The notes under the pieces: generated by a model
Databases searched by the model: none
What the model was told of the DNA's origin: nothing
What the model saw: only the letters and a program-made list of their open reading frames with translations
Source: Sneathiella marina
GTDB lineage: Bacteria > Pseudomonadota > Alphaproteobacteria > Sneathiellales > Sneathiellaceae
Reading direction: 5' to 3'
DNA length: 64,000 nt
Assembly: GCF_023746535.1 (NCBI RefSeq)
Contig: NZ_CP098747.1
Location: forward strand, 2,502,501 to 2,566,500
Position numbers and translations under genes: made by a program
Part shown: positions 8,291 through 18,351 of the stretch, piece by piece
Layout of the letters: the number at the start of each line of letters is the position of its first letter
Position numbering within the stretch: position 1 is the first letter of the stretch

Positions 8291-10008
8291 TTTAGCTCGT
8301 TTCGAAGCGAGCCTTTTTGGCCCGGACGGGATTTCGCAATAGCGCGACTTAATACGATAACTGGAATAATGCCGGCAACCACAATCGCCAGAGAAGGTCC
8401 TGCCGCAGCAGCCAGCTGTTCATCCGTCGCCATTTCATATGCACGTACAGCCAAGGTGTCAAACCCAAATGGGCGCAGCACCAGGGTCGCTGGCAGCTCT
8501 TTCAACACATCCACAAATACAAGTAATAAAGCTGTCATCAAGCTTCCGGAAATAATCGGAAGATGAACCCGGAACATTGCCTTTATGCCTGTCACCCCCA
8601 TGGTTTTCGCAGCGCGATCCATATTTGGCGTTATTGTATCGACGCTAGCTTCTACAGTATTCAAAGCGACAGCTAAAAATCGGACAACATATGCAAAAAG
8701 CAGGGCTACCATGGTACCGCTCAATAAAAGACCAGTAGAATAGCCCAAAGTCGCCCGCGTCCATTGGTCAATGCTGTTATCTATAAAACCAAAAGGAAGA
8801 AGAACACCTATTGCAAGAACAGGTCCTGGAATAGCGTAACCCATAGAAGCTATCCGAATTGCTGTCCGCTTTACTTTCTGTGATGAACGGCTTTCCCGGC
8901 GCAATCCGTAAATCAGCAATATGGCAAGAACAAGTGAAAACACGGCCGCAAGAATAGCGACCCCCACACTGTTGAAAACCAGAATTGGAAAGTGACGATT
9001 AAAAATTTCATCAAAATGCACAACACTGTCTTTTATGAGCCATCCGGTTGGCAAAAGAAAACCCAAAAAAACCGGCAGGCAGCAGGCTAAAATCGCGACA
9101 TACATACGTATGCCTTGTAATCTGAATCTTGTAATCTTTTGGTATCTACCTGTGGTGTGGTGATATTTTTTTGATCCGCGGTTCAGCCGTTCCAACAGTA
9201 TCAACGCAAATACAAAAACCATCAGAATTGCAGCCAGCTGCGCTGCAGCTGCTGGCTCGCCTAACCCGAACCAGGTGCGATAAATACCGGTCGTAAAAGT
9301 ATCTATAGCGAAATACTGAACTGTGCCAAAATCACTCAGTGTTTCCATCAAGGCAAGCGCCAGGCCCGTTACAATCGCTGGCCTGGCCAAGGGAATTGCT
9401 ATGGAAAAAAACACCCGCCAAGGACCACGCCCTAGTGTTCTGCCGACCTCAAGCGCACAAATCGATTGCTCCAAAAATGCCATGCGACTTACAAGATATA
9501 CATAAGGATAAAGCACTAAGCCGAGCATAACGATAGCCCCGCCGAGGCTACGTATGGGCGGGAACCAGTAATCCTGCCGTGACCAATCGAAAAACTCCCG
9601 TAGAAAAGATTGAAACGGTCCCGAAAAATCAAGCATGCCCGTATAAGTATAAGCAATAATATAGGCTGGCATTGCGAGCGGTAGAAATAGAGCCCAGGTG
9701 AACAGATTACGGCCAGGAAAATCACACATGGTAACCAACCAGGCGCTCCCGACACCAATCGATAGCACAAGAACAGATACACCAGCTGCAAGCCCTAACG
9801 TATTCATCAAATATGTCGGCAAGACTGTGGCTGCCAGATGTGACCAAATATCCCCGGAGGGTACAAATATAAATCCAAACACAACAAGGATCGGAATAGA
9901 AATTATCAGAGCTACAAGAAACGAAAACCAGGTTGTGACAGATACAGTTCCACGCCCATTTCCCTTACGAGAAATCAACACGGTTTTATCTGCATCAAAA
10001 ATTGTCAA
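8287..10008 (-). CDS. fbpB: Iron(III)-type ABC transporter permease, double-domain
   Basis: A 573-residue inner-membrane permease with about 12 spans made of two fused BPD_transp_1 domains (about 60-270 and 340-560). Each half has an EAA-like loop: LEVGRTLGRGPWRVFFSIAI in the first half, and AAKTMGVTGIKAMFRVHLP in the second. FbpB-type permeases move iron(III) into the cytoplasm with FbpC and a periplasmic FbpA. The gene starts 62 bases from a Fur-box-like sequence, supporting iron control. FbpA is missing nearby, so the binding protein must be elsewhere or shared. Confidence 0.83.
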   Translation of the reverse strand: MTIFDADKTVLISRKGNGRGTVSVTTWFSFLVALIISIPILVVFGFIFVPSGDIWSHLAATVLPTYLMNTLGLAAGVSVLVLSIGVGSAWLVTMCDFPGRNLFTWALFLPLAMPAYIIAYTYTGMLDFSGPFQSFLREFFDWSRQDYWFPPIRSLGGAIVMLGLVLYPYVYLVSRMAFLEQSICALEVGRTLGRGPWRVFFSIAIPLARPAIVTGLALALMETLSDFGTVQYFAIDTFTTGIYRTWFGLGEPAAAAQLAAILMVFVFALILLERLNRGSKKYHHTTGRYQKITRFRLQGIRMYVAILACCLPVFLGFLLPTGWLIKDSVVHFDEIFNRHFPILVFNSVGVAILAAVFSLVLAILLIYGLRRESRSSQKVKRTAIRIASMGYAIPGPVLAIGVLLPFGFIDNSIDQWTRATLGYSTGLLLSGTMVALLFAYVVRFLAVALNTVEASVDTITPNMDRAAKTMGVTGIKAMFRVHLPIISGSLMTALLLVFVDVLKELPATLVLRPFGFDTLAVRAYEMATDEQLAAAAGPSLAIVVAGIIPVIVLSRAIAKSRPGQKGSLRNELK

Positions 10009-10069
10009 TGAATGTTCCTTTTATCCTACTGCGTCAAAGTCGTTATCATTAGGGCGATTGCGTATTGCT

Positions 10070-10088
10070 GTAAATAATAATCATTCTT
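10070..10088. promoter_or_regulatory. Fur-box-like operator
   Basis: The 19 bases starting at 10070 match the classical Fur consensus (GATAATGATAATCATTATC) at 14 of 19 positions, including an unbroken run of nine (ATAATCATT). It lies 62 bases upstream of fbpB on one side and about 160 bases upstream of the hybrid kinase on the other. The match is seen in sequence; binding is inference. In many alphaproteobacteria iron is sensed by Irr or RirA instead, so the regulator identity is open. Confidence 0.6.
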
Positions 10089-10245
10089 AATGGCAATGAG
10101 CAACGTGACATTTTGACTTTTTTCTACATGAAGTCATTTATGGAAAATCCCACGATACCGAACACCCATGCCATTCCGTAGACTATTTGTTAATACAATT
10201 GACCTAAATTTATAGAAGTTAAGGAGGGATTGTTGTGGCAGGTAA

Positions 10246-13200
10246 ATGATAATGAGATTCTATAGATTTTTTTGTATGTGTCTTGTGGCGACTGGCCTCC
10301 TGTCCCTTGCCGGACAAAATATAGTCTTTGCCAAGGATGGCACAGAGGTTCATTTCACAACAGAAGAAGCAGATTGGCTTTCCCATCACCCTACCATTCG
10401 TATCGGGCCAGATCCGACGTTCTCACCGATTGAGTATTTTGATGACGATGGTAATTTCCATGGCATCGCAGCAGACTACCTCCGCCTTCTCGAGAAAAAG
10501 CTCGGCATTTCATTTCAAATTGAGCGTCTTGATAACTGGAATGCGTCTATAGAAAAGGCCAAAAATCAAGAAATTGATGTGTGGACAGCTGCCGTCGAAA
10601 CACCTCAACGTGCAGAATACATGCTTTTCACCGAACCCTACCTGAAAGTACCCGCCGTAATAATGGTTCGTGACGATAGCGAAAAGGACAATTTGACGCT
10701 TGAAAGCCTTGACGGTATGCGTGTTGCAGTCGTCGAAGGATATGCGGTTCATGATTTCATCATCAATTCCTATCCACACCTTCAGGTCATATTGGTGCCA
10801 GATGTGGAAACAGGCTTACAAAAACTATCCTTTGGTGAAATTGGTGCCTTCGTTGGTAATATTGCCACGGCTGCCCGTTATGCTGAAACAGCAGGTATCG
10901 GCAATATTCGGGTTGCTGGAAATTCTGGATACTACTACAAATGGGCCCTCGCAAACCGGAAAGATTGGCCGCTTTTAACAGCTATCCTACAAAAAGGCCT
11001 GGATGCAATAACTGAGGCAGAAAGCCAGGAAATCCAGCAACGCTGGATCAGTTTGAATACTCGGGAAACAATGTGGACACCAGAGTTTATCTTTGGACTC
11101 ATGTCTACGGCCCTTCTCATCATCGTCGTTGGTATGCTTTTGTGGACACGATCTTTGCAAAAACGTGTCGAAACGAGAACAAATACACTTCAGCAAGAAC
11201 TGTCCGCACGCCGAGAAGTAGAGGAAAAACTACAAAAGCAGAAAAATCTGTTAGACGAAGTTGGATCGTTGGCGATCATAGGTGGCTGGGAAGTTGATTT
11301 ACGTACCAATGAACTCAGATGGAGTACCGCTACCTACCATATTCATGAAGTTGACGATGATTTTGATCTCACCCCGGCATCCTCTTTTAAATTTTACGCT
11401 CCTGAAGCCCGTGAAACGGTTATGGAAGCCGTAGAGCACGCAAAAAAGACCGGCGAAGGCTGGGATCTGGAAGTTCCCATTATTACCGCCCAAGGCCGGC
11501 ACAAATGGGCGCGTGTGCGCGGCCAATGTGAAATTCAGGAGGGGAAAGTCATTCGGCTGTTTGGCGCCTATCAAGACATTACATACCGACGGGAAGTCCA
11601 AAAAGACCTTCAGCGAAGCAAGGAAGAACTCGCGACACAGCTTCAGGAAGTTGAATATTCACATCGTCAGCTTGAGAAACAAGCTTCCGAACTTGTTGCG
11701 CTTGCAGAAGAGCAAAAGTCACTCCGGGATAAAGCTGAATTGGGGGAGAAAAGCAAATCTGATTTTCTCGCCACAATGAGTCATGAAATTCGAACACCAA
11801 TGACCGGGATACTCGGTATGGCGGATCTTCTGTTGATGGAGGACCTGACCGCCGATCAAAGAAAGCAAGCTCAAACTATTCGGAGTTCCGGCGAAATACT
11901 ATTGACAATTCTCAATGACATTCTCGATCAGTCCAAGCTCGATGCCGGTAAGTTCGAGCTGAGCAACTCGGACATCTATTTGCCCGAGCTCATTGAAAGC
12001 AGTTTGAGTTTATTGAATGATCGGGCGAAACAGAAAAAACTGTCTTTGGTCTACACACCCGAAGAGAACCTGCCAACGGGTATCAACATTGATGCCGTTC
12101 GGCTTCGCCAGATCTTAACAAATCTCGTGACCAACTCAATAAAATTTACCGAAACCGGTGCGATTACACTCCTTGCCACTCGGCTCACGAGCCCTGGGAA
12201 GAGCGATAGATTACGCTTCGAAGTTACAGATAATGGAATCGGTATTTCACATGAACATCAGCAACGCCTGTTTCAACGATTTGAGCAAGCGGACGCCTCA
12301 ACCGTTCAACAATACGGCGGATCCGGTCTCGGGTTATCAATCTGTAAGCAATTGGTTGAGTTGATGGAAGGTGAAATCGGCGTTGAAAGCGAACTTGGCA
12401 AAGGCAGTACCTTTTGGTTCACCATTCCCTTGCGGCATGCGATCAAAGACGTTACACCCGTCGACGAACCCCCCGCAATCGGAATTTCAGCAAGCAAGGA
12501 AAATCTAAAGATTCTTCTGGCTGAAGATAATACCGTCAATCAGATCTTAATCACTGCCCTCCTCAGCCAGGCTGGTCATAGTACATTTGTCGTCGATAAT
12601 GGAAAGAAGGCAGTAGAGGCAGCTCTGGCTGGCGAGTATGACCTCGCCTTGTTCGATGTACGTATGCCCGTGATGGATGGACCGGAAGCGACAAGAACAA
12701 TCAGAGCCAGCGGCAGCTCGATCGCCAATCTACCTATTATCGCCATTACGGCCGATGCAATGAAAGAACATTTACCACGTTATTATGAAGCCGGAATGAA
12801 TGCTGTAGAAACAAAGCCCATCGATTTGCCAAGGCTACTTTCAACAATGGACAAAGTCCTCGAAGCTGCGAAATCCGGAAAATCGATTTCAGACGAAGAC
12901 AGGCGAGTATCATTGGAACTTGTACAGCCAGCCCTTGGCGATGAACAGAAGTTCCTGGAGTTATGTGATCAGCTCGGCCGGGAGACTATCCTCGACCTAC
13001 TGCATCAAATCCCGGACTCGCTGGTTGAAAATATCGATCGACTGAAAACCGCAATTGATGAAAAAAACAAGGACGATATTCGTTCCGCCGCCCATGCTAT
13101 TCGAGGAATGAGTTCTTCCATGTGTGCTGTCCGACTGGCTCTCGCCGCCGCAGATATTGAGGATCGTGCTGAAAAAACGAAAGAAGTTAAGGCGCTTCTG

Positions 13201-13281
13201 CCCAAGCTCGAAGATATAATTCAGGAAACCCTCGACTGGTGGGCGCGCATCAGTGAATTGCAGTTGCGGGATACCGCCTAA
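10246..13281 (+). CDS. BvgS/EvgS-like hybrid sensor histidine kinase
   Basis: A 1011-residue multidomain kinase. Order: signal peptide (1-29); one periplasmic solute-binding domain of the SBP_bac_3 type (about 41-270); a membrane span (about 284-303); a PAS-like domain (about 345-455); a coiled coil; HisKA with [10 protein letters not shown] and the phospho-His at about 513; HATPase (about 620-740, [13 protein letters not shown]); a receiver domain with phospho-Asp about 804 in [10 protein letters not shown]; and a C-terminal Hpt with His about 950 ([12 protein letters not shown]). This is a full four-step phosphorelay in one chain. No partner response regulator with a DNA-binding domain is adjacent. 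AAGGAGGG lies unusually far (17 bases) from ATG 10246; ATG 10252 is the alternative. It converges on and overlaps scpB by 4 bases. Confidence 0.9.
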   Translation: MIMRFYRFFCMCLVATGLLSLAGQNIVFAKDGTEVHFTTEEADWLSHHPTIRIGPDPTFSPIEYFDDDGNFHGIAADYLRLLEKKLGISFQIERLDNWNASIEKAKNQEIDVWTAAVETPQRAEYMLFTEPYLKVPAVIMVRDDSEKDNLTLESLDGMRVAVVEGYAVHDFIINSYPHLQVILVPDVETGLQKLSFGEIGAFVGNIATAARYAETAGIGNIRVAGNSGYYYKWALANRKDWPLLTAILQKGLDAITEAESQEIQQRWISLNTRETMWTPEFIFGLMSTALLIIVVGMLLWTRSLQKRVETRTNTLQQELSARREVEEKLQKQKNLLDEVGSLAIIGGWEVDLRTNELRWSTATYHIHEVDDDFDLTPASSFKFYAPEARETVMEAVEHAKKTGEGWDLEVPIITAQGRHKWARVRGQCEIQEGKVIRLFGAYQDITYRREVQKDLQRSKEELATQLQEVEYSHRQLEKQASELVALAEEQKSLRDKAELGEKSKSDFLATMSHEIRTPMTGILGMADLLLMEDLTADQRKQAQTIRSSGEILLTILNDILDQSKLDAGKFELSNSDIYLPELIESSLSLLNDRAKQKKLSLVYTPEENLPTGINIDAVRLRQILTNLVTNSIKFTETGAITLLATRLTSPGKSDRLRFEVTDNGIGISHEHQQRLFQRFEQADASTVQQYGGSGLGLSICKQLVELMEGEIGVESELGKGSTFWFTIPLRHAIKDVTPVDEPPAIGISASKENLKILLAEDNTVNQILITALLSQAGHSTFVVDNGKKAVEAALAGEYDLALFDVRMPVMDGPEATRTIRASGSSIANLPIIAITADAMKEHLPRYYEAGMNAVETKPIDLPRLLSTMDKVLEAAKSGKSISDEDRRVSLELVQPALGDEQKFLELCDQLGRETILDLLHQIPDSLVENIDRLKTAIDEKNKDDIRSAAHAIRGMSSSMCAVRLALAAADIEDRAEKTKEVKALLPKLEDIIQETLDWWARISELQLRDTA

Positions 13282-13898
13282 AACTCCTCTTCAGGGTCTA
13301 ACTCATCCTGATCATCTTCCCTCTCGCCATCCAGGTTTTCCTTGGATAAATGACTGAAGATACCGGAAGGCTCAGAATCCAACAAACCAGCGGCCTTTAA
13401 TTCATCAAATCCCGGAAGGTCTTTGATATCATCCAAACCAAAATGAATGAGAAATTCCTCTGTTATGCCATAAGTTACTGGCCGGCCGGGAGTGCGGCGG
13501 CGCCCGCGCGGCCTGATCCATCCAGCTTCGAATAGAACATCCATCGTTCCCCTGCTAAGGCCAACACCTCTAATTTCCTCGATCTCTGCACGCGTCGCTG
13601 GCTGATGATAGGCAATAATCGCCAAAGTCTCGAGCGCAGCCCGGCTCAATCGTCGGGTTGTCTGTCGTTCCTCTTCCAACATCCACGATAAATCAGGTGC
13701 TGTTAAGAACGTCCATTTCCCAGCGAGGCGTGTCAGATTAACACCGCGATGCTGATAATGTTCCTGAATCGTTTGTAAAATGGCACCAATTTCCGCGCCT
13801 TCCGGCAGGCGGGCCGCGAGGGTTTTCTCGTCCAGAGGTTCGCTCGCGGCAAACAATAAAGCTTCCGCCATTCTTACATGTTCCGGATCAATGCTCAT
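13278..13898 (-). CDS. scpB: Segregation and condensation protein B
   Basis: A 206-residue ScpB with two winged-helix domains; the hallmark is RAALETLAIIAYHQPATRAEI followed by the IRGV block. With ScpA it bridges SMC heads in chromosome condensation. The C-terminal ~40 residues are an acidic tail. Its ATG overlaps the scpA stop by 4 bases. In many alphaproteobacteria tatA follows scpB directly; here the kinase and iron-transporter genes intervene. Confidence 0.93.
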   Translation of the reverse strand: MSIDPEHVRMAEALLFAASEPLDEKTLAARLPEGAEIGAILQTIQEHYQHRGVNLTRLAGKWTFLTAPDLSWMLEEERQTTRRLSRAALETLAIIAYHQPATRAEIEEIRGVGLSRGTMDVLFEAGWIRPRGRRRTPGRPVTYGITEEFLIHFGLDDIKDLPGFDELKAAGLLDSEPSGIFSHLSKENLDGEREDDQDELDPEEEF

Positions 13899-14689
13899 GT
13901 GCTGCCCTTCTTCTTGATCTCAATGGGTCCGAAAACAGTGGATTGACGAATTTCCAGGTGCCCTTCTTTCGCCATTTGCAAACTAGCCAACAATGTAGAG
14001 GCTTGAGCTGACCTTTGTCGAAATGGGTCTGTCAAATTATTTGGTAAGTATGACATGAGGTTCGTCCATTCAGGCAGCTTCCCAAGCATATTCTCCAGCC
14101 GCTCCATAGCCGCTTCGACCGAGTAAACAGCATCACGCATCAAGCGTAATGGATCGGAAACTCCTTTTCGTGCCTCCTGATCCGCGTAAGCCTGTAACAA
14201 GTCGCGCAAACTGCATTCGAATTTGGAATGACGTATGATACGGACACCTTCGGGCTGACCCCGCTGCATCTGATCCCGGCCTACAATTGACCCGTTCATA
14301 AGCTCTTCAGTCGCTTTTCTCATTGCTTCCAACTTCTTCAACTGGAATGCCAACCGATCAGCGAGCTCTTCTCCGGTGGGTCCATCATCTTCCTGGGCGG
14401 GCAGTAAAAGCCGCGACTTCAAATAAGCCAGCCACGCCGCCATCACCAGATAATCCGCTGCGACTTCAAGACGTAATTGTCGCATTTTCTCGACAAAGCT
14501 GAGATATTGCTCTGCCAGTTCGAGAATGGAGATTTTGAGGAGGTCGACTTTCTGGTCGCGCGCCAGTACAAGCAGCACATCCAGCGGCCCTTCATACCCG
14601 TCCAGATCCACCACAAGAGAGCTTGTTGGAAGAGGAATGACATCTGGATTTTCTTTTCCCGATTTTTCGAAAGAACCCTTGTCCACCAT
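13895..14689 (-). CDS. scpA: Segregation and condensation protein A
   Basis: A 264-residue kleisin. The N-terminal block GYEGPLDVLLVLARDQKVDL and the AEQYLSF helix bind the SMC neck; the C-terminal winged helix (about 190-260) binds the SMC cap. It is translationally coupled to scpB and lies 9 bases downstream of the site-2 protease gene, making a nagZ-M50-scpA-scpB transcript likely. Confidence 0.93.
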   Translation of the reverse strand: MVDKGSFEKSGKENPDVIPLPTSSLVVDLDGYEGPLDVLLVLARDQKVDLLKISILELAEQYLSFVEKMRQLRLEVAADYLVMAAWLAYLKSRLLLPAQEDDGPTGEELADRLAFQLKKLEAMRKATEELMNGSIVGRDQMQRGQPEGVRIIRHSKFECSLRDLLQAYADQEARKGVSDPLRLMRDAVYSVEAAMERLENMLGKLPEWTNLMSYLPNNLTDPFRQRSAQASTLLASLQMAKEGHLEIRQSTVFGPIEIKKKGST

Positions 14690-14698
14690 CTAAAAAGG

Positions 14699-15391
14699 TT
14701 ACTTCAGGCCGGCTAGATTGGCAATGAGATTGACGACATAGCCTATAGGCTCATTCAACAACCAGCTCACAGGATTGAAGTCACTTCCGAATTGGCGGAA
14801 AATCAAGGGTAAAATAAAAATTGCGCCAATCAGGATCAAAAACCCGTATCGTTCCAACTTCGCAAGCGGAATTGCGAGCGCATTGGGTAAAATTCCGACA
14901 GCAACCCGGCCTCCGTCCAACGGCGGTAACGGCAGAAGATTAAAAACACCCAATACAACATTGAGAATAATTGCATTTCTAAAGTTATCTGCAAGCCACT
15001 GCGCGACATCTACTGGAAAGAAATCCAGCACATGGTATCCCAATGCAAATACAAAGGCTAAAATGAAATTCATGGCCGGCCCAGCAAGAGCTACCCAGAC
15101 CATATCCCGCCGCGGGCTTCCCAAACGGCCAAAATTTACGGGCACCGGTTTCGCGTATCCAAACAAAAACGGAGCCTTCAGCAAAAGTAGCATTCCCGGA
15201 ATTATGATCGTTCCCATGGGATCAATATGCTTGAGTGGGTTAAAAGTCACTCGCCCTTGCCGTTTTGCCGTGTCATCGCCAAGCTTCCAGGCAACGAAAC
15301 CGTGCGCGGCCTCATGAAGCGTAATCGCCACAAGCGCGGGAACAATCCATATCGAAATGTTGTATAAAATCTCTCCGAAATCCACAATCAA
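14699..15391 (-). CDS. Site-2 protease family (M50) membrane metalloprotease
   Basis: A 230-residue polytopic protein with the intramembrane zinc site HEAAH (about residues 26-30) and the second motif NLLPLPPLDGG (about 155-165), whose Asp completes the site. There is no PDZ or CBS domain, so it belongs to the short YwhC-type site-2 proteases, whose substrates are mostly unknown. It starts 3 bases after the nagZ stop. Confidence 0.9.
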   Translation of the reverse strand: MIVDFGEILYNISIWIVPALVAITLHEAAHGFVAWKLGDDTAKRQGRVTFNPLKHIDPMGTIIIPGMLLLLKAPFLFGYAKPVPVNFGRLGSPRRDMVWVALAGPAMNFILAFVFALGYHVLDFFPVDVAQWLADNFRNAIILNVVLGVFNLLPLPPLDGGRVAVGILPNALAIPLAKLERYGFLILIGAIFILPLIFRQFGSDFNPVSWLLNEPIGYVVNLIANLAGLK

Positions 15392-15394
15392 TCC

Positions 15395-16429
15395 TTAACT
15401 TTCAGCCAGCAAACTATCCAATCGAGCCAAATCCGCCACCGGATCAAGAGAATCCTGAACGTGGTCAAAAACCAGATTAGTTGCCGCAATCCGGGAGAGC
15501 GATTTTTCACTCAAATTGGAGCAGGCCGGTGCAACTTCCTGCATTTCCGGCATTTTTCCTGAGCAGTGAAGAACAATATCGACGCCTGCCTGCAGCGCGC
15601 GAGCCGCTCTGTCGGCAAGTGTCCCGGACAAGGCATTCATATTCAGATCATCCGTCAATAACAATCCCTCAAACCCTATATCACCTCTGATAATCTCCTC
15701 AATTACCTTCGCCGATTGCGTTGCTGGAAATTCCGGGTCAATCTGATCAAAAACGATATGGCTAGTCATTCCCCAGGGTAAATGCGCCAGTGCTTTAAAC
15801 GGGATAAAATCCGTTTCACCGAGTGCCTCGCGGGACAAGGTGACCAACGGTAATTCATGATGGCTGTCGACGGTTCCGCGGCCATGACCCGGCATATGTT
15901 TTATTACCGGAAGAATTCCGGCTTGAATCATTTCTTCTGCAACCAATGCTCCAAGTTCCGCGACAACAGCCGGATTGTCGGTAAATGCACGATCGCCAAT
16001 GGCAGCCGCCGTTTCAGGCAACAATAAGTCCAGGCATGGCGTGCAATCGACATTTACCCCAACTGAAAGCAAGTCAGCGGCGATTAACCGCGTTGTCAGA
16101 GCGAGGGCTTCACGTGCAAGTTCAGGATCCGATTTGTAAAGCGCCCCGAAGAATCCGAAGGGCCGAGCATCAAACCAATGCGGGGACCGCATCCGCTGTA
16201 CCCGCCCGCCCTCCTGATCCATAAGCACCGGCGCATCCGGGCGCCCTACTGAAGATCTTAGTTGCTGGGTAAGGTGTTTGACCTGTTCGGGCGTATCGAC
16301 ATTCCGCGCAAACAGAATAAACCCATATGGCTGCTGCTCAGCGAAAAAATCGATTTCCATATCGCTGAGCTGCAGTCCGGCACATCCCAGTATCAAGGAT
16401 TTACAGTTGCGAAGTTTATCTGCTGACAA
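15395..16429 (-). CDS. nagZ: Beta-N-acetylhexosaminidase NagZ
   Basis: A 344-residue GH3 cytoplasmic enzyme that removes GlcNAc from anhydro-muropeptides in cell-wall recycling. The family signature KHMPGHGRGTVDSHHELP carries the catalytic His/Asp loop, and LLTDDLNMNAL carries the nucleophile Asp. Length is typical. It overlaps the SPOR-protein gene by 14 bases. Confidence 0.94.
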   Translation of the reverse strand: MSADKLRNCKSLILGCAGLQLSDMEIDFFAEQQPYGFILFARNVDTPEQVKHLTQQLRSSVGRPDAPVLMDQEGGRVQRMRSPHWFDARPFGFFGALYKSDPELAREALALTTRLIAADLLSVGVNVDCTPCLDLLLPETAAAIGDRAFTDNPAVVAELGALVAEEMIQAGILPVIKHMPGHGRGTVDSHHELPLVTLSREALGETDFIPFKALAHLPWGMTSHIVFDQIDPEFPATQSAKVIEEIIRGDIGFEGLLLTDDLNMNALSGTLADRAARALQAGVDIVLHCSGKMPEMQEVAPACSNLSEKSLSRIAATNLVFDHVQDSLDPVADLARLDSLLAES

Positions 16430-17219
16430 CGAGGCAATCCTGCTTTTTCGCTTTTAGGGATTCACAAAGCTTGTTGGCGTTTGACTTATTTTCATATGCA
16501 CCAGCCTGCAGGCGATGAAAGGTCCCTTTATCCTTAACATCAATATCCTGTACACGGTAACTAACGTTACCAAGAAGTGACGCAAACTTACCTTTTAAGG
16601 TCGTCCATTGTTTTTCAGCAGCTTCTTTATTCCGGAAAGAGCCGAGCTGCACACGATAGCGGACACCGCTTGTACTTGTCGTTGGCGCTTTTGCTACAGG
16701 TTCCGGTTTTTTCGCCGCAACAGTCTTCTCCGGTAACTGAACCGGTTTGGGTGGTTCGACAACAGCCGGTTTATCCGCAACAGCTTCAGGTGATTTCTCA
16801 ATCAGCTTTTCTGCCGGGGCATCATCAGCTTTGGCAGCCGTATCAGGCTCTGTCGTCGCAACGCTCTCCTCCGGCGCAGGATCGTCAGTTGATTCTTCGA
16901 GAGGCGGCATCAGTTTTTCAACTTTTTCCTGTTCCTCACCGGATTTCAATACGCCGAAAACTTGCTTGTCCTGATGCGGAATATCCATTCCGCCGGGCTC
17001 ATCTGGCTTTTCCTTCACCGGCGACGTATCCGCGCTGATGATCGGAGGCGCCAATTGCACTCCTTTTTTGACGCCCTGGTCATAGGCATACCAAATACCG
17101 ACGCCAAACCCGGCGACAATCAGGATCGCCAAAATAGCGCCAATCCATTTACCCTTACTCATTCCCCGATCGTCATCCCCATCATAATAGTCATCATCAG
17201 GAAAATCGTTATTACTCAC
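16416..17219 (-). CDS. SPOR-domain membrane protein
   Basis: A 267-residue bitopic protein: short acidic cytoplasmic N-terminus, one membrane span (about 24-46, WIGAILAILIVAGFGVGIWYA), a Pro/Glu/Ala-rich periplasmic linker (about 80-185), and a C-terminal SPOR domain (about 190-267, starting YRVQLGSFRNKEAAEKQW). SPOR domains bind denuded septal glycan, so a role in division is expected. The start codon overlaps the stop of the ArgS-like gene by one base. Confidence 0.88.
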   Translation of the reverse strand: MSNNDFPDDDYYDGDDDRGMSKGKWIGAILAILIVAGFGVGIWYAYDQGVKKGVQLAPPIISADTSPVKEKPDEPGGMDIPHQDKQVFGVLKSGEEQEKVEKLMPPLEESTDDPAPEESVATTEPDTAAKADDAPAEKLIEKSPEAVADKPAVVEPPKPVQLPEKTVAAKKPEPVAKAPTTSTSGVRYRVQLGSFRNKEAAEKQWTTLKGKFASLLGNVSYRVQDIDVKDKGTFHRLQAGAYENKSNANKLCESLKAKKQDCLVVSR

Positions 17220-18232
17220 TAGACAAACTCCTCTGTCGATTGGAGATCAAGAATGTCTAACCCTTGATCCAGTATCTTTTTAGTTGCGCTTAACAAAAGC
17301 AAACGCGCCAATACTGCCGGCTCAGTCCGCAAATATTCCGATGAGATTGGGCGCCTCTCTTCAACCAGACGGAAAAATAGCAAGGAAACGTCCTGCAGGA
17401 AAGCAATGAGATAAAAAACATCCCTTTTACGCCAAGTTTTTTCCACAGCCATTGGCCATCCACATAGTAATTTTGCCAATTTTACTTCTATGGGCAAACT
17501 TAAGACGGACATATCTGCTGCCGTTTCCTCAATTGCTTTCGCGCGATCCAGCAACTTCATCAGGAACCTACGCGCATAGGGAATGCAAAATACGGGATTA
17601 TCATAAGTCTTATCTATGGCCAAAATGGGGCTGAATGCGTCGATAAACGCTGGCGGATTTGCAATCAAAGCAAAATCTGTCTGAGACTTGCCGCATCTGG
17701 CAATGGCAGTCTCAAGAGGAAAGCCAAACGGTTCTCGTTCAACTTCTGCTCGTTCATCAAAGGACCATCCTGTCAAACCCGCCACAGACCGCAGGCTTTT
17801 CGCATTCACATGTAACCGGGCACTTGTCAAATCATTGACTATATTGGGAAATTCTATTGAAATTTCCTGATTGTCCGGATCCAGTCCATATTTTTCATCT
17901 TTTTCAAGAATTTCTGTAACGCCGTTTTGCCAGATGGCATTCCCATATTTAAGATTGATATATCCACTTTCTGCAAGAACCGCAGTGTCCAGTCCGGGAA
18001 GCTCAGAAAAAGCTTTAATAAATCGATCCTCTGCGTTGAAATCTATTATATATTCCTTTGATTTCAGCAAGATAATGATGTTTGTACAAAGATCGCCCCA
18101 GCCCGTGTTTTTCGGAGGCTTTAAGGAAACCTCTCGATAAATCTGCTGCTTTTGCAGATTATCCAAATCTTCAAGCTCATTTATCGCCTGAAAAAGCGCC
18201 TTTCTGGCATGGAATAAATAGCTCAAAGACAT
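17219..18232 (-). CDS. ArgS-like protein lacking the catalytic core
   Basis: A 337-residue relative of arginyl-tRNA synthetase (normally about 560-590). Residues about 1-118 match the N-terminal tRNA-binding domain (GWGDLCTNIIILLKS, then ESGYINLKYGNAIW). The next strand (ISIEF) is where class I ArgS enters its Rossmann fold, but the HVGH signature has become LHVNAKS, and most of the Rossmann fold including KMSK is absent. The frame resumes at the end of the catalytic domain and the anticodon-binding domain (DNPVFCIPYARRFLMKLLDRA to the LARLLLLSATKKILDQGL C-terminus). It sits exactly where argS sits in the argS-SPOR-nagZ order and is coupled to the SPOR gene. It cannot be an active synthetase. 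It is either a decaying or a repurposed paralogue; a working ArgS must exist elsewhere. Confidence 0.82.
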   Translation of the reverse strand: MSLSYLFHARKALFQAINELEDLDNLQKQQIYREVSLKPPKNTGWGDLCTNIIILLKSKEYIIDFNAEDRFIKAFSELPGLDTAVLAESGYINLKYGNAIWQNGVTEILEKDEKYGLDPDNQEISIEFPNIVNDLTSARLHVNAKSLRSVAGLTGWSFDERAEVEREPFGFPLETAIARCGKSQTDFALIANPPAFIDAFSPILAIDKTYDNPVFCIPYARRFLMKLLDRAKAIEETAADMSVLSLPIEVKLAKLLCGWPMAVEKTWRKRDVFYLIAFLQDVSLLFFRLVEERRPISSEYLRTEPAVLARLLLLSATKKILDQGLDILDLQSTEEFV

Positions 18233-18351
18233 AAAATCACTAACTTTTTAAACGGCAAAAATTGACAAAGAAGGTTAGAGTTAATACATCATTGAGTATA
18301 TAGTAAGTAATATGAAGGCACATGTTCCCTTTCTTTTGAATGCAGGACGGT

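Noticed and set aside
17219-18232. Sequencing or assembly error truncating argS
   Set aside because: A single deletion would leave the remaining halves highly conserved; instead the HIGH region and flanks are diverged throughout, in one uninterrupted frame.
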